DNA of 59,567 nucleotides from a bacterium (GTDB lineage: Bacteria; Actinomycetota; Thermoleophilia; Miltoncostaeales; Miltoncostaeaceae). A program made the position numbers and the translations under genes. The stretch covers positions 1-59,567 of the forward strand of contig JAPOLI010000004.1 in the NCBI GenBank assembly GCA_029977205.1. Reading direction: 5' to 3'. Positions 25,956 to 34,169 of this stretch are shown here, piece by piece. The notes under the pieces were generated by a model. The model saw only the letters and a program-made list of their open reading frames with translations. It ran no database searches and was not told the origin of the DNA. Numbering within the stretch: position 1 is the stretch's first letter; each line of letters opens with the position of its first letter.

Positions 25956-27521
25956 GTGGCGTTCCACCTCGCCCCGGAGCTCGAGGCGCAGGCCGTCGAC
26001 GGCATCCTCGTCGTCGACTTCGGTGCCCAGTACAGCCAGCTGATCGCCCGACGCGTGCGCGAGTGCCGGGTGTTCTCGGCCATCGTGCCGCACGACGTCG
26101 ACCCGTCTGAGGTGGAGCGGATCCGACCGGGCGGGCTCATCCTCTCGGGCGGCCCTGCCTCGGTGTACGAAGACGGCGCACCCGCGCTTGATCGCCGCCT
26201 GCTCGAGCTGGGCATCCCGGTTCTCGGCATCTGCTACGGCATGCAGTCGATGGCCCAGGCCCTCGGTGGCGTCGTCACCAACAATGGATCCGGGGAGTTC
26301 GGGCGCACCGACATTCGCGTGCACTCCCGTGAGGGGCTCTTCCGGGATCTCCCCGTGGAGTCCTGCTGGATGAGTCACCGCGACGCGGTGACGACCGCGC
26401 CCGACGGGTTCACGGTGACGGCCGAGACGCCGGGCGCGCCGATCGCGGCCATGGAGGACCGTCAGAACCGGCGGTTCGGGGTGCAGTTCCACCCCGAGGT
26501 GGTGCACACGCCGTTCGGCACGGACATGCTGAAGGCGTTCCTGTTCGACGCCTGTGACCTCGCGCCCACGTGGACCGCCGCGAACGTCATCGACGACCAG
26601 GTGAAGCGGATTCGCGAGCAGGTGGGTGACCAGCGTGCGATCTGCGGGCTCTCCGGCGGCGTGGACAGCGCGGTCGCAGCCCTGCTGGTGCACCGTGCCA
26701 TCGGGGACAACCTCACCTGTGTCTTCGTCGACCACGGAATGCTCCGGATGAACGAGGGCGAGCAGGTGGAAGAGGCCTTCGGGCGGCATTTCCACGTACC
26801 CCTGGTTCACGTCCGCGCGCAGGATCAGTTCCTGTCAAAGCTCGCCGGCGTCACCGACCCCGAGCAGAAGCGCAAGATCATCGGCGCCGAGTTCATCAGC
26901 ACCTTCGACGCCGAGGCCGCGAAGCTCGGCAACGAGAAGTTCCTGGTGCAGGGGACGCTCTACTCCGATGTGATCGAGTCCGGCGGTGGCACCAACGCCG
27001 CAACGATCAAGAGTCACCACAACGTCGGCGGGCTGCCCGAGGACATGGAGATGGAACTCGTCGAGCCGCTGCGCCAGCTGTTCAAGGACGAGGTGCGGCT
27101 GGTGGGGGAGGAGCTCGGCCTGCCCGAGCGCATGGTGTGGCGACAGCCCTTCCCCGGCCCGGGCCTGGCGATCCGCATCATCGGCGAGGTCACGGCCGAG
27201 CGGCTGGACATCCTCCGCCAGGCGGACTTCATCCTGCAGGAGGAGATCCGCCTTGCGGACCTCTACCGGGATCTCTGGCAGTCATTCGCAGTGCTGCCCG
27301 CCGTGCGGTCCGTGGGGGTACAGGGCGACAGCCGCACCTACGCCTACCCCATCGTCATCCGGGCCGTCACCTCCGACGACGCCATGACGGCCGACTGGGC
27401 CCGCCTCCCCTACGACCTGATCGAGAAGATCTCCAGTCGCATCATCAACGAGGTGCCTGGAGTGAACCGGGTGGTGCTGGATGTGACCAGCAAGCCCCCC
27501 GGCACGATCGAGTGGGAGTAG
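25956..27521 (+). CDS. guaA: GMP synthase (glutamine-hydrolysing)
   Basis: Cytoplasmic enzyme making GMP from XMP, ATP and glutamine. The 521-residue product has a class I glutaminase domain (GICYGMQ with Cys93, and QFHPEV), an ATP-pyrophosphatase P-loop [14 protein letters not shown], and the C-terminal dimerisation/XMP domain ending in the typical [11 protein letters not shown] at 25956 is 3 bases after the guaB3 stop; no clear Shine-Dalgarno site is seen, so translation may depend on guaB3. The last codons and stop lie within a 48-bp unit that is tandemly repeated, with the TAG in the loop of a hairpin. Confidence 0.97.
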   Translation: MAFHLAPELEAQAVDGILVVDFGAQYSQLIARRVRECRVFSAIVPHDVDPSEVERIRPGGLILSGGPASVYEDGAPALDRRLLELGIPVLGICYGMQSMAQALGGVVTNNGSGEFGRTDIRVHSREGLFRDLPVESCWMSHRDAVTTAPDGFTVTAETPGAPIAAMEDRQNRRFGVQFHPEVVHTPFGTDMLKAFLFDACDLAPTWTAANVIDDQVKRIREQVGDQRAICGLSGGVDSAVAALLVHRAIGDNLTCVFVDHGMLRMNEGEQVEEAFGRHFHVPLVHVRAQDQFLSKLAGVTDPEQKRKIIGAEFISTFDAEAAKLGNEKFLVQGTLYSDVIESGGGTNAATIKSHHNVGGLPEDMEMELVEPLRQLFKDEVRLVGEELGLPERMVWRQPFPGPGLAIRIIGEVTAERLDILRQADFILQEEIRLADLYRDLWQSFAVLPAVRSVGVQGDSRTYAYPIVIRAVTSDDAMTADWARLPYDLIEKISSRIINEVPGVNRVVLDVTSKPPGTIEWE

Positions 27522-27559
27522 TTCTCCCACGAGCTCGTGCCGGTTGTGATGCAACGACC
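27512..27559. repeat. 48-bp repeat unit, copy 1, spanning the guaA stop codon
   Basis: First copy of a 48-bp sequence repeated perfectly 50 bp further on. It starts in the antepenultimate codon region of guaA. It contains a perfect hairpin GTGGGAG-TAGTT-CTCCCAC (27512-27530) whose loop holds the guaA TAG, then GAGCTC and a small GTTG-TGATG-CAAC hairpin. Confidence 0.95.
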
Positions 27560-27561
27560 CT

Positions 27562-27609
27562 GTGGGAGTAGTTCTCCCACGAGCTCGTGCCGGTTGTGAT
27601 GCAACGACC
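27562..27609. repeat. 48-bp repeat unit, copy 2
   Basis: Identical over all 48 bases to copy 1. A degenerate third copy (13/19 matches in phase) follows at 27612-27630, so the array is about 2.4 units of 50 bp. The hairpins could act as terminator or mRNA 3'-end stabilisers for guaB3-guaA. Confidence 0.93.
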
Positions 27610-27650
27610 GTGCCGGAGTAGTCGTCCTGCTGGGTCGCGCGGGGGATCCG

Positions 27651-27669
27651 CCGTCGGGGCACCCGACGG
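27651..27669. terminator. Perfect 8-bp hairpin between converging guaA and the small zinc-type gene
   Basis: CCGTCGGG-GCA-CCCGACGG is a perfect 8-bp stem with a 3-base loop, one base beyond the leftward gene's stop codon. It could terminate transcripts from both sides. No T-tract. Confidence 0.5.
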
Positions 27670-27670
27670 A

Positions 27671-27931
27671 CTAGGCGGCGGCGGGCTCCGTGGCCAGGAC
27701 GCTCTCGATGCGCTCGATCTGCTCCCGGGTGAGATCGGTCGTCACGATGCGCTCGGCAAGCTCCTTTGAGTGCTCATCACCGCGCATGGCGTCCTCGCGC
27801 AGTGCCTCGCGATCGGCCCGTGCGGTGTGGTGCCAGCAGAACGGACTCCCCGCGTATGGGGTCTGGCGACAGCGCTTGCCGTGGGCAGCCAGGGCCTGGC
27901 AGCGATTGATGACGAGTCGTGAGTTGCGCAT
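27671..27931 (-). CDS. Small Cys/His zinc-type protein (DUF5763-like)
   Basis: An 86-residue cytoplasmic protein. Its N-terminal half carries C-x7-C-x9-C-x2-H in RCQALAAHGKRC and SPFCWHH, a pattern seen in small DUF5763-type proteins (CxxTxxGxxCxxxxxxGxxYCxxH) of unknown role. The second half is helical and charged (LREDAMRGDEHSKELAERI). ATG at 27931 is secured by an AGGAGG Shine-Dalgarno site 5 bases upstream; an upstream in-frame ATG lies in repetitive non-coding DNA. It diverges from rplM and converges on guaA. Confidence 0.75.
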   Translation of the reverse strand: MRNSRLVINRCQALAAHGKRCRQTPYAGSPFCWHHTARADREALREDAMRGDEHSKELAERIVTTDLTREQIERIESVLATEPAAA

Positions 27932-27981
27932 TGGTCCTCCTGCAGGGGCACCACATTGGTGTCGCCGCTGCGATGCGGCAG

Positions 27982-28010
27982 ACGGCGTAAGGATGACATA
28001 CAGCGTAAGG
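27982..28010. repeat. 11-bp direct repeat in the divergent rplM upstream region
   Basis: ACGGCGTAAGG (27982-27992) and ACAGCGTAAGG (28000-28010) match at 10 of 11 positions with an 18-bp period, between the divergent small-protein and rplM promoters. It could be an operator for the leftward gene, whose possible promoter (TTGCAC-N17-CATCCT, minus strand) overlaps it. Confidence 0.4.
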
Positions 28011-28061
28011 CTGTGCAACTGCTGCCGCGCCAGCGCCCATTTCCACAGGTGCCGAGACCGC

Positions 28062-28090
28062 TTGCAGCGGGGGGCCGGTTTCCCTAGCCT
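28062..28090 (+). promoter_or_regulatory. rplM promoter: TTGCAG-N17-TAGCCT
   Basis: A -35 TTGCAG (28062-28067) and -10 TAGCCT (28085-28090) at 17-bp spacing fit a primary-sigma promoter. The start of transcription would be near 28097, leaving a leader of about 47 bases. It could drive the whole rplM to cca chain. Confidence 0.65.
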
Positions 28091-28105
28091 TCGCCGTCGT
28101 TCACG

Positions 28106-28123
28106 GGCGGAGCCGCTTCCGCC
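28106..28123 (+). promoter_or_regulatory. Leader hairpin just upstream of rplM ribosome-binding site
   Basis: GGCGGA-GCCGCT-TCCGCC is a perfect 6-bp stem with a 6-base loop, extendable by a G-U and a C-G pair. It ends 12 bases before the GGAGG Shine-Dalgarno site. Ribosomal-protein leaders often bind the encoded protein for autoregulation; that is only inferred here. Confidence 0.4.
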
Positions 28124-28143
28124 TGCCCATGCATCGGAGGACC

Positions 28144-28611
28144 GTGCCCACCGCCCACCTCACCAAGACGACGAAGAGCGCGAAGTCTGGCGACGTAGAC
28201 CGCCGCTGGTACATCGTGGACGCCGAGGGGCAGAACCTCGGCCGCCTCGCCTCCGTCATCGCCGAGACGCTCCGCGGCAAGCGGTCGCCCTTCTACACGC
28301 CCCACGCCGACTGTGGTGACTTCGTGGTGGTCGTGAACGCCGACAAGATCGCGGTCACGGGCCAGAAGCTGGACAAGAAGCTCTACTGGCGCCACTCAGG
28401 CTATCCCGGCGGCATCCGCAAGCGCACGCTGCGCGAGCAGCTCGAGCGCCGCCCCGAGGAGGTCATCCGGATGGCGGTGCGCGGCATGCTCCCGAAGAAC
28501 TCCCTGGGTCGGAAGCAGCTGCTGAAGATGAAGGTATACGCCGGTCCCGAGCATCCGCACGAGGCGCAGAACCCGGAGCCGCTGCGGCTCGAGAGGAAGG
28601 TCACCGCATGA
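28144..28611 (+). CDS. rplM: 50S ribosomal protein L13
   Basis: Structural protein of the large ribosomal subunit, 155 residues. Recognised by RRWYIVDAEGQNLGRLAS near the start, KIAVTGQKLDKKLYWRHSGYPGG in the middle and AVRGMLPKNSLGRKQLLKMKVYAG near the end. GTG at 28144 is chosen because GGAGG lies 3 bases upstream; an ATG 15 bases earlier lacks such a site. The stop overlaps rpsI by 4 bases. First gene of the long rightward chain. Confidence 0.97.
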   Translation: MPTAHLTKTTKSAKSGDVDRRWYIVDAEGQNLGRLASVIAETLRGKRSPFYTPHADCGDFVVVVNADKIAVTGQKLDKKLYWRHSGYPGGIRKRTLREQLERRPEEVIRMAVRGMLPKNSLGRKQLLKMKVYAGPEHPHEAQNPEPLRLERKVTA

Positions 28612-29006
28612 GCACGTCCCCGGTCCGCATCCAGGCCACCGGCAAGCGCAAGACGTCGGTCGCCCGCATCATCCTGGAGCCCGGCGACGGGACCATCACG
28701 TGCAACGGCCGCCCCATCGATGACTTCTTCGGCCGCAAGGTGCTGGTCACCGAGGCGAAGTCGCCGCTGGTGATCGCCGGCGTCGAGGGCCAGTTCAACG
28801 TGAAGGCACGGCTCACGGGTGGCGGCATCTCCGGCCAGGCCGGCGCGCTGCGGCACGCCGTGGCCCGCGCCCTCGTCGACATGGACGAGAACCTGCGCCC
28901 CGAGCTGAAGCGCGAGGGATTCCTCACGCGCGACGCGCGCGAGAAGGAGCGCAAGAAGGCGGGCCTCAAGGGCGCCCGCAAGCGGCCCCAGTTCTCGAAG
29001 CGCTGA
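28608..29006 (+). CDS. rpsI: 30S ribosomal protein S9
   Basis: Small-subunit protein of 132 residues, its C-terminal tail reaching the P-site tRNA. Recognised by ATGKRKTSVARI at the start, GGGISGQAGALRHAVARAL in the middle, REGFLTRDAREKERKK and the invariant PQFSKR end. It overlaps rplM by 4 bases (ATGA), the universal rplM-rpsI pair. Its stop codon overlaps the only plausible start (CTG) of glmM. Confidence 0.98.
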   Translation: MSTSPVRIQATGKRKTSVARIILEPGDGTITCNGRPIDDFFGRKVLVTEAKSPLVIAGVEGQFNVKARLTGGGISGQAGALRHAVARALVDMDENLRPELKREGFLTRDAREKERKKAGLKGARKRPQFSKR

Positions 29007-30385
29007 GCGGGAAGGCGCCCCCGGCCCGGAGGCTCTTCGGGACGGACGGCGTCCGCGGGGTCGCGAACGCCGACCTCACCCCCGAGCTTGCCATGGCACT
29101 CGGGCGCGCGCTCGGGCGGGCGTCGGGCGGCCCTGGCGCGATCCTCGTGGGCCGCGACACGCGTCGGAGTGGCCCCATGCTCGAGGCCGCGCTGGCCGCG
29201 GGCCTGGCCTCGGCCGGCACCGATGTGGTGCTGGGCGGCGTCATGCCGACCCCGGCTGTCGCGGAACTCGTGGCGTCGGATCCGGACCTCACAGGTGGCG
29301 CGGTCATCAGCGCCTCGCACAACCCCTTCCCCGACAACGGGATAAAGATCTTCGGTCCCGACGGCTTCAAGCTGCCCGACGCAGATGAGGCGGCCCTCGA
29401 GGCCCTGATGGAGTCAGGCCCGCCGACGGGTGGCGGGGCCGACCGGCCGACAGGCGCGGGGATCGGCGAGGTGCGCGCATGGGATGACGCGGTGGCCGAG
29501 TACCGCGCACGGCTGATCGCGCGCCTGGGGCTCGATCTCTCAGGGCGCCGGATCGTGGTCGACTGCGCGCATGGCGCCACGGTCACGGCTGCCCCGGACG
29601 TCCTCGCGGCTCTCGGTGCCGACGTGGTCCCGATCGGCGTCGACCCAGATGGCGTGAACATCAACGTGGACTGCGGCTCGACGCACCTCGGTGCACTCCA
29701 GGCCGCCGTGGTGGCCGAGGCTGCCGACCTGGGGCTGGCCTTCGACGGGGATGGCGACCGCGTACTCGCCGTCGACGCCGCGGGCGAGGTTGTGGACGGC
29801 GACCAGATCCTCGCCATTCTGGCCATCTGGCTCAAGGAGCGCGGCGAGTTGCCGGGCCCTGCGGTGGTCACCACCACGATGACGAACCTCGGCTTCCGCC
29901 GGGCGATGGCGTCGGAGGGCATCGAGGTGCGCTGGACCGACGTGGGCGATCGCTACGTGCTGGCCGAGATGCGCGAGCACGGCTTTGTCCTGGGCGGTGA
30001 GCAGAGCGGGCACCTGATCAACCTCGCGAACGGTCCCACGGGCGATGGGCTGGCAGGCGGGCTCATGCTGCTGGCCGCGCTGAGTGAGCGGGGTGCCTCG
30101 CTCGCCGAGGCCGCAGCGGTGATGTCGCGCATGCCGCAGCGCCTCGTGAGCGTGCGCGTGGAGCGGAAGGAGGACCTCCCGGGTGCCACCGAGGTATGGG
30201 ACCTGGTGCAGGCGGAGGAGCGAAGGCTGGGCGACGACGGCCGCATCGTCCTGCGGGCATCCGGCACCGAACCCCTCGTGCGCGTGATGGTGGAGGCCCC
30301 GACGTCCGGGGAATGCGAGAGGATCGCCACCGTCATCGCTGACGCCGCGGGCAGGGCCTGCGGGCTGGCCGAGGGAGGTCGCTGA
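29003..30385 (+). CDS. glmM: Phosphoglucosamine mutase, probable CTG start
   Basis: Cytoplasmic enzyme turning glucosamine-6-phosphate into glucosamine-1-phosphate for UDP-GlcNAc. It has LFGTDGVRGVAN at the N-terminus, the phosphoserine loop ISASHNPFPDNGIKIFG, the Mg loop FDGDGDR, and the C-terminal phosphate loop RASGTEPLVRVMVE. No ATG, GTG or TTG exists in any frame between the end of rpsI and these first motifs; the nearest ATG (29093) would delete FGTDGVRG. The CTG at 29003, overlapping the rpsI TGA as CTGA, gives 460 residues, close to the family's 445-450. A non-canonical start is therefore inferred; a missed base is the alternative. Confidence 0.9.
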   Translation: MSGKAPPARRLFGTDGVRGVANADLTPELAMALGRALGRASGGPGAILVGRDTRRSGPMLEAALAAGLASAGTDVVLGGVMPTPAVAELVASDPDLTGGAVISASHNPFPDNGIKIFGPDGFKLPDADEAALEALMESGPPTGGGADRPTGAGIGEVRAWDDAVAEYRARLIARLGLDLSGRRIVVDCAHGATVTAAPDVLAALGADVVPIGVDPDGVNINVDCGSTHLGALQAAVVAEAADLGLAFDGDGDRVLAVDAAGEVVDGDQILAILAIWLKERGELPGPAVVTTTMTNLGFRRAMASEGIEVRWTDVGDRYVLAEMREHGFVLGGEQSGHLINLANGPTGDGLAGGLMLLAALSERGASLAEAAAVMSRMPQRLVSVRVERKEDLPGATEVWDLVQAEERRLGDDGRIVLRASGTEPLVRVMVEAPTSGECERIATVIADAAGRACGLAEGGR

Positions 30386-30386
30386 G

Positions 30387-32225
30387 ATGTGCGGCATCAT
30401 CGGATACGTGGGCGGGCGCCCCTGCGAGGAGCTGATCCTCGGAGGGCTCGAGCGCCTCGAGTACCGCGGATACGACTCCGCGGGCATCGTTCTGCTGGAC
30501 GACGATGGCCTCACGACCGTGCGCGCGGTGGGGAACCTCGCCGAACTGCGCAAAGCTGCTCACGCCGCCGGAGCCGACGCCTCTGCGGCCGTGATGGGCC
30601 TGGGTCATACCCGCTGGGCCACGCATGGCCGCGTGACCGAGGCCAATGCGCATCCGCATGCTGACGCCTCCGGCCGCATCACCGTGGTGATGAACGGCAT
30701 CGTCGAGAACTACGCACGTCTTCGCACGGAGTTGCAGGATCAGGGCGTGGTGTTCCGGAGCGAGACGGATGCCGAGGTGATCCCGCACCTGATCGCGCGC
30801 CACTACGAGGGTGACCTCGTGACGGCGATGCGCGCCGCCGTGTCCGAGCTGGAGGGGCACTTCACCATCGTCGCCGCCAGCGTGGCGGAGCCCGGCCGCC
30901 TGGTGGCATACCGCCAGGAGACCCCGCTCGTCGTGGGCGTGGGGGAGGGCGAGCGGTTTGTCGCGTCCGCGATCCCGGCGTTCCTGCCCGAGACCCGGGA
31001 CACCATCCTCGTTGAGTCGGGTGAGATCGTCGTGGTGGAGGCCGACTCGGTGACGATCCACGACGGCGACAAGGTGATCGCGCGCGATGTGACGCGCGTC
31101 GATTGGGACGAGGACGCCGCCGAGAAGGGCGGCTACGAGACCTTCATGCTGAAGGAGATCCACGAGCAGCCCGCGGCGCTTCGCGACACCATCGGTGACC
31201 GCCTGCGGCCCGACGGCGAGATCGACCTGCCGGGGCTCGGGCTGGACGAGGCAGCGCTCGCCCGCGTCGAGCGGATTCACATCGTGGCGTGCGGCACCTC
31301 GTACCACGCGGGGCTCGTTGGCCGGTACCTCATCGAGGACTGGGCACAGGTGCCGGTGCACGTCGAGGTCGCGAGCGAGTACCGCTACCGCACCTGCCTT
31401 GCCGGACCGGGCGACCTCGTCATCGGCATCACGCAGAGCGGCGAGACGGCGGACACCCTCGCCGCCATGCGCGTGGCGCGTGAGCGCGGTGCCCACGTCG
31501 TGGCGCTCACCAACATCATGGGGTCCCAGGCCGTGCGTGACTCCGACGGCGTGCTCTACACGCGTGCGGGTCTCGAGATCGGCGTCGCCGCCACCAAGAC
31601 GCACACTGCACAGGTGGTGGCCCTCGCGCTGCTCGGCCTCAAGCTGGGGCGGGCCCGCCACGTGCTCTCGGCGGCCGGCGCCGCGGACCTCGGCGATGAG
31701 CTCCACCGCCTGCCCGACCTCGTCCAGGAGTACCTCGACTCCCCCGACGCCGCGCACGCGCTCGAGGTGGGCGAGGCGTATGCCCAGCGCTCCTTCTTCC
31801 TGTACCTGGGGCGCCATGTGGGAATGCCGGTCTCGTACGAGGGCGCGCTGAAGCTCAAGGAGATCTCGTACGTGCCGACCGAGGCCTATCCGGCCGGCGA
31901 GATGAAGCACGGGCCCATCGCGCTGCTCGAGGAGGGCTCACCGGTGGTCGTCGTGGCCACCGACGGCCACGTGTTCGACAAGGTCGTCTCGAACATCCAG
32001 GAAGTGCGGGCACGCGGCGCCGAGGTGATCACCGTTGCCACCGCCGGCAATGAGGAGATCGCCGCGCACTCCGATGCGGTCATGTTCGTGCCGCGCACGC
32101 CACCCCTCCTCGCGGCCGTGCTCGCCGTGGTACCGCTGCAGCTGTTCGCATACGCGGTGGCACGTGCCCGGGGGCTCAACGTGGACCAGCCGCGCAACCT
32201 CGCCAAGACGGTCACGGTGGAATGA
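30387..32225 (+). CDS. glmS: Glucosamine-fructose-6-phosphate aminotransferase (isomerising)
   Basis: Cytoplasmic enzyme making glucosamine-6-phosphate from fructose-6-phosphate and glutamine, the step before GlmM. The 612-residue product has the N-terminal nucleophile Cys2 (MCGIIGYVGGR), class II glutaminase motifs RGYDSAGI-like YRGYDSAGI and TRWATHGRVTEANAHPH, two SIS domains (ACGTSYHAGLV, ITQSGETADTL) and the C-terminal NVDQPRNLAKTVTVE. Only one base separates it from glmM, so there is no room for a glmS ribozyme. glmM-glmS adjacency gives both steps in one unit. Confidence 0.98.
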   Translation: MCGIIGYVGGRPCEELILGGLERLEYRGYDSAGIVLLDDDGLTTVRAVGNLAELRKAAHAAGADASAAVMGLGHTRWATHGRVTEANAHPHADASGRITVVMNGIVENYARLRTELQDQGVVFRSETDAEVIPHLIARHYEGDLVTAMRAAVSELEGHFTIVAASVAEPGRLVAYRQETPLVVGVGEGERFVASAIPAFLPETRDTILVESGEIVVVEADSVTIHDGDKVIARDVTRVDWDEDAAEKGGYETFMLKEIHEQPAALRDTIGDRLRPDGEIDLPGLGLDEAALARVERIHIVACGTSYHAGLVGRYLIEDWAQVPVHVEVASEYRYRTCLAGPGDLVIGITQSGETADTLAAMRVARERGAHVVALTNIMGSQAVRDSDGVLYTRAGLEIGVAATKTHTAQVVALALLGLKLGRARHVLSAAGAADLGDELHRLPDLVQEYLDSPDAAHALEVGEAYAQRSFFLYLGRHVGMPVSYEGALKLKEISYVPTEAYPAGEMKHGPIALLEEGSPVVVVATDGHVFDKVVSNIQEVRARGAEVITVATAGNEEIAAHSDAVMFVPRTPPLLAAVLAVVPLQLFAYAVARARGLNVDQPRNLAKTVTVE

Positions 32226-32620
32226 CCCCGCCCATGGGCGCGGGCATCGTGGGCGTCGGCATCGACCTCATCGAGATCGATCGCATCGAGCGCGCCCTGG
32301 AGCGCCACCCCCGGTTCGCGCAGCGGTGCTTCACCGAGGCCGAAGAGGCGTATTGCACCTCCCGCAAGTACCCACCGCAGCACTTCGCCGCGCGCTTCGC
32401 CGCGAAGGAGGCGGTGGGCAAGGCGCTCGGCATCGGCATGACCCGGTGGCACGAGGTGGAGGTCGTGCGAGGGCGCGGTGCACCCACGGCGATCCTCGCG
32501 GGGCGCTGCCTGAGGCGCGCGGGAGACCTCGGAGTCGTGGAGGTGATGCTGTCGCTCACCCACTCCCGCGGAATGGCGGCCGCGGTGGCGATCCTGAGGG
32601 GCGCCTCGCCACGTCAATAG
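32222..32620 (+). CDS. acpS: Holo-[acyl-carrier-protein] synthase
   Basis: Cytoplasmic 4'-phosphopantetheinyl transferase that activates acyl carrier protein for fatty acid synthesis. The 132-residue length is normal. Motifs are GVGIDLIEIDRIERAL with the Mg-binding Asp and FAARFAAKEAVGKALG with Glu and Lys; the end SLTHSRGMAAAVAIL is typical. The ATG overlaps the glmS stop (ATGA). A second in-frame ATG four codons later is possible. acpS next to nnrE/D and alr is a common actinobacterial arrangement. Confidence 0.95.
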   Translation: MTPPMGAGIVGVGIDLIEIDRIERALERHPRFAQRCFTEAEEAYCTSRKYPPQHFAARFAAKEAVGKALGIGMTRWHEVEVVRGRGAPTAILAGRCLRRAGDLGVVEVMLSLTHSRGMAAAVAILRGASPRQ

Positions 32621-32621
32621 G

Positions 32622-34169
32622 ATGTCGGGCGTGCCGACGATGCCCGGGATGCGCCCGCTGTTCGACGCCGCCGCCGTGCGGGACGCCGACGCGCGCGCGA
32701 TCGCCGGTGGGATCCCCGGCGAGGTGCTCATGGAGACGGCCGGCACCCTGGCCGCCCGCGAGATCATCGCGGCGTTCCCGCCCGGATCGGCGGCCACCGT
32801 GCTGGTCGGCCCGGGCAACAACGGGGGCGATGGGGTGGTCGTCGCCCGGCATCTCGCGGCGGCCGGATGGGACGTGCGGGTGCAGGCCCCCGGGGGCCGC
32901 GAGCCGGAGACTCCTGACGGGGCCCTGATGACGGCGCGGGCGATCGAGGCGGGCATTGCGGTGGGCGAGGTGGACCTGGATGACCTGCGCTCGGGCACGC
33001 GCGTGATCGTGGACGCCCTGCTCGGCACCGGCACCGCGGGCGCACCCCGCGGGGGCGTTGCCGAGGCGGTCGAGGCCGTGCGTGCATCGGGAGCACCGGT
33101 GGCGGCACTCGACATGCCGACCGGGGTTGATGCCGATTCCGGGGCCGCGCCCGGCCCCGCCATGCGCGCCGATCTGACTGTCACGTTCGCCGCCGATAAG
33201 GTCGGGCTGCGCGTGGCGCCGGGGCGCGAGATGGCCGGGCGCGTGGTGGTGGCCGATATCGGCATTCCCCGTGAGATCCGCCCCGAGCCCGCGGCCTGGC
33301 TCGCGACCGACGGCGTGATCGCCGCCATCCCGCCGCGACGCGCGGATGACGACAAGTACCGCGCCGGGGGCGTGCTGGCGGTTGCCGGCGCACCCGGGCT
33401 GAGTGGTGCCGCTCGCCTCAGCACGCGCGCGGCGCTGCGCTCCGGCGCCGGGATCGTGGTGGCATGCGTGCCGCAGTCTGTGCGCGCCGAGGTGGCGATC
33501 GGCACCCCCGAGGTCATGGTCACGGGCGTGGCAGGCGACGACGGGATGTCCCCCGCGGCGGTTGACGCGATCATGGTGCAGGCCGCGCGCGTCGGTGCGG
33601 TGGTGCTCGGACCGGGCCTCGGTCGCGAGGGGGTCACGTCCCCGCTCGTCCGCGCGGTGCTGGCGGGGATCGCGCTGCCGGTGGTGCTCGACGCCGACGG
33701 CCTGTGGCACCTGGGGGATGATCTCGCCGCCCTGCGCTCGCGTCCCGCGCCGACGGTGATCACGCCCCACGCGGGTGAGGCGGCGCGCCTGCTCGGGGCC
33801 ACGCGCGAGGAGGTCGAGGCCGGCCGCCTGGCAGCTGCGCGCGAACTGTGCGCGCGATCGGGCGCCGCCATCCTGCTCAAGGGGCCGGGGACCATCGTGT
33901 GTGCCCCGGGCGAACTCCCCATGGTGCTCGAGGGGGGGACCTCCGCCCTTGCCACCGCGGGGTCGGGCGATGTGCTGTCCGGCGTGATCGGTGCGCTCCT
34001 GGCCCGGGGCATGGAGGCCGCGGGTGCGGCCATCTGCGCTGCAGCGCTGCACGCACGCGCGGGTGCTCTCGCCGGGCGCGGCGATGGCACGATCGCCACT
34101 GACATCATCGAGGCGCTGCCCGCGGCACTCGCAGGTGGGGGCCCGGGCGCGGACGGGGGGACGACATGA
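32622..34169 (+). CDS. nnr: Bifunctional NAD(P)H-hydrate epimerase and dehydratase
   Basis: Cytoplasmic metabolite-repair enzyme that restores damaged NAD(P)H hydrates. The 515-residue product is a normal fusion: N-terminal epimerase (about 1-215) with GPGNNGGDGVVVARHL and ALDMPTGVDADSG, and C-terminal ADP-dependent dehydratase (about 220-510) with VLGPGLGREG, LDADGLWHL, ITPHAGEAARLLG, KGPGTIV and GSGDVLSGVIGALLARGM. It starts one base after the acpS stop and overlaps alr by 4 bases. Confidence 0.95.
   Translation: MSGVPTMPGMRPLFDAAAVRDADARAIAGGIPGEVLMETAGTLAAREIIAAFPPGSAATVLVGPGNNGGDGVVVARHLAAAGWDVRVQAPGGREPETPDGALMTARAIEAGIAVGEVDLDDLRSGTRVIVDALLGTGTAGAPRGGVAEAVEAVRASGAPVAALDMPTGVDADSGAAPGPAMRADLTVTFAADKVGLRVAPGREMAGRVVVADIGIPREIRPEPAAWLATDGVIAAIPPRRADDDKYRAGGVLAVAGAPGLSGAARLSTRAALRSGAGIVVACVPQSVRAEVAIGTPEVMVTGVAGDDGMSPAAVDAIMVQAARVGAVVLGPGLGREGVTSPLVRAVLAGIALPVVLDADGLWHLGDDLAALRSRPAPTVITPHAGEAARLLGATREEVEAGRLAAARELCARSGAAILLKGPGTIVCAPGELPMVLEGGTSALATAGSGDVLSGVIGALLARGMEAAGAAICAAALHARAGALAGRGDGTIATDIIEALPAALAGGGPGADGGTT

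Noticed and set aside
27932-28018. Upstream extension of the small Cys/His protein to a 115-codon frame
   Set aside because: The extra codons run through the direct repeat and lack a ribosome-binding site, whereas the internal ATG has AGGAGG.
30380-30390. glmS ribozyme ahead of glmS
   Set aside because: Only one base separates glmM and glmS and no ribozyme-like sequence is present.
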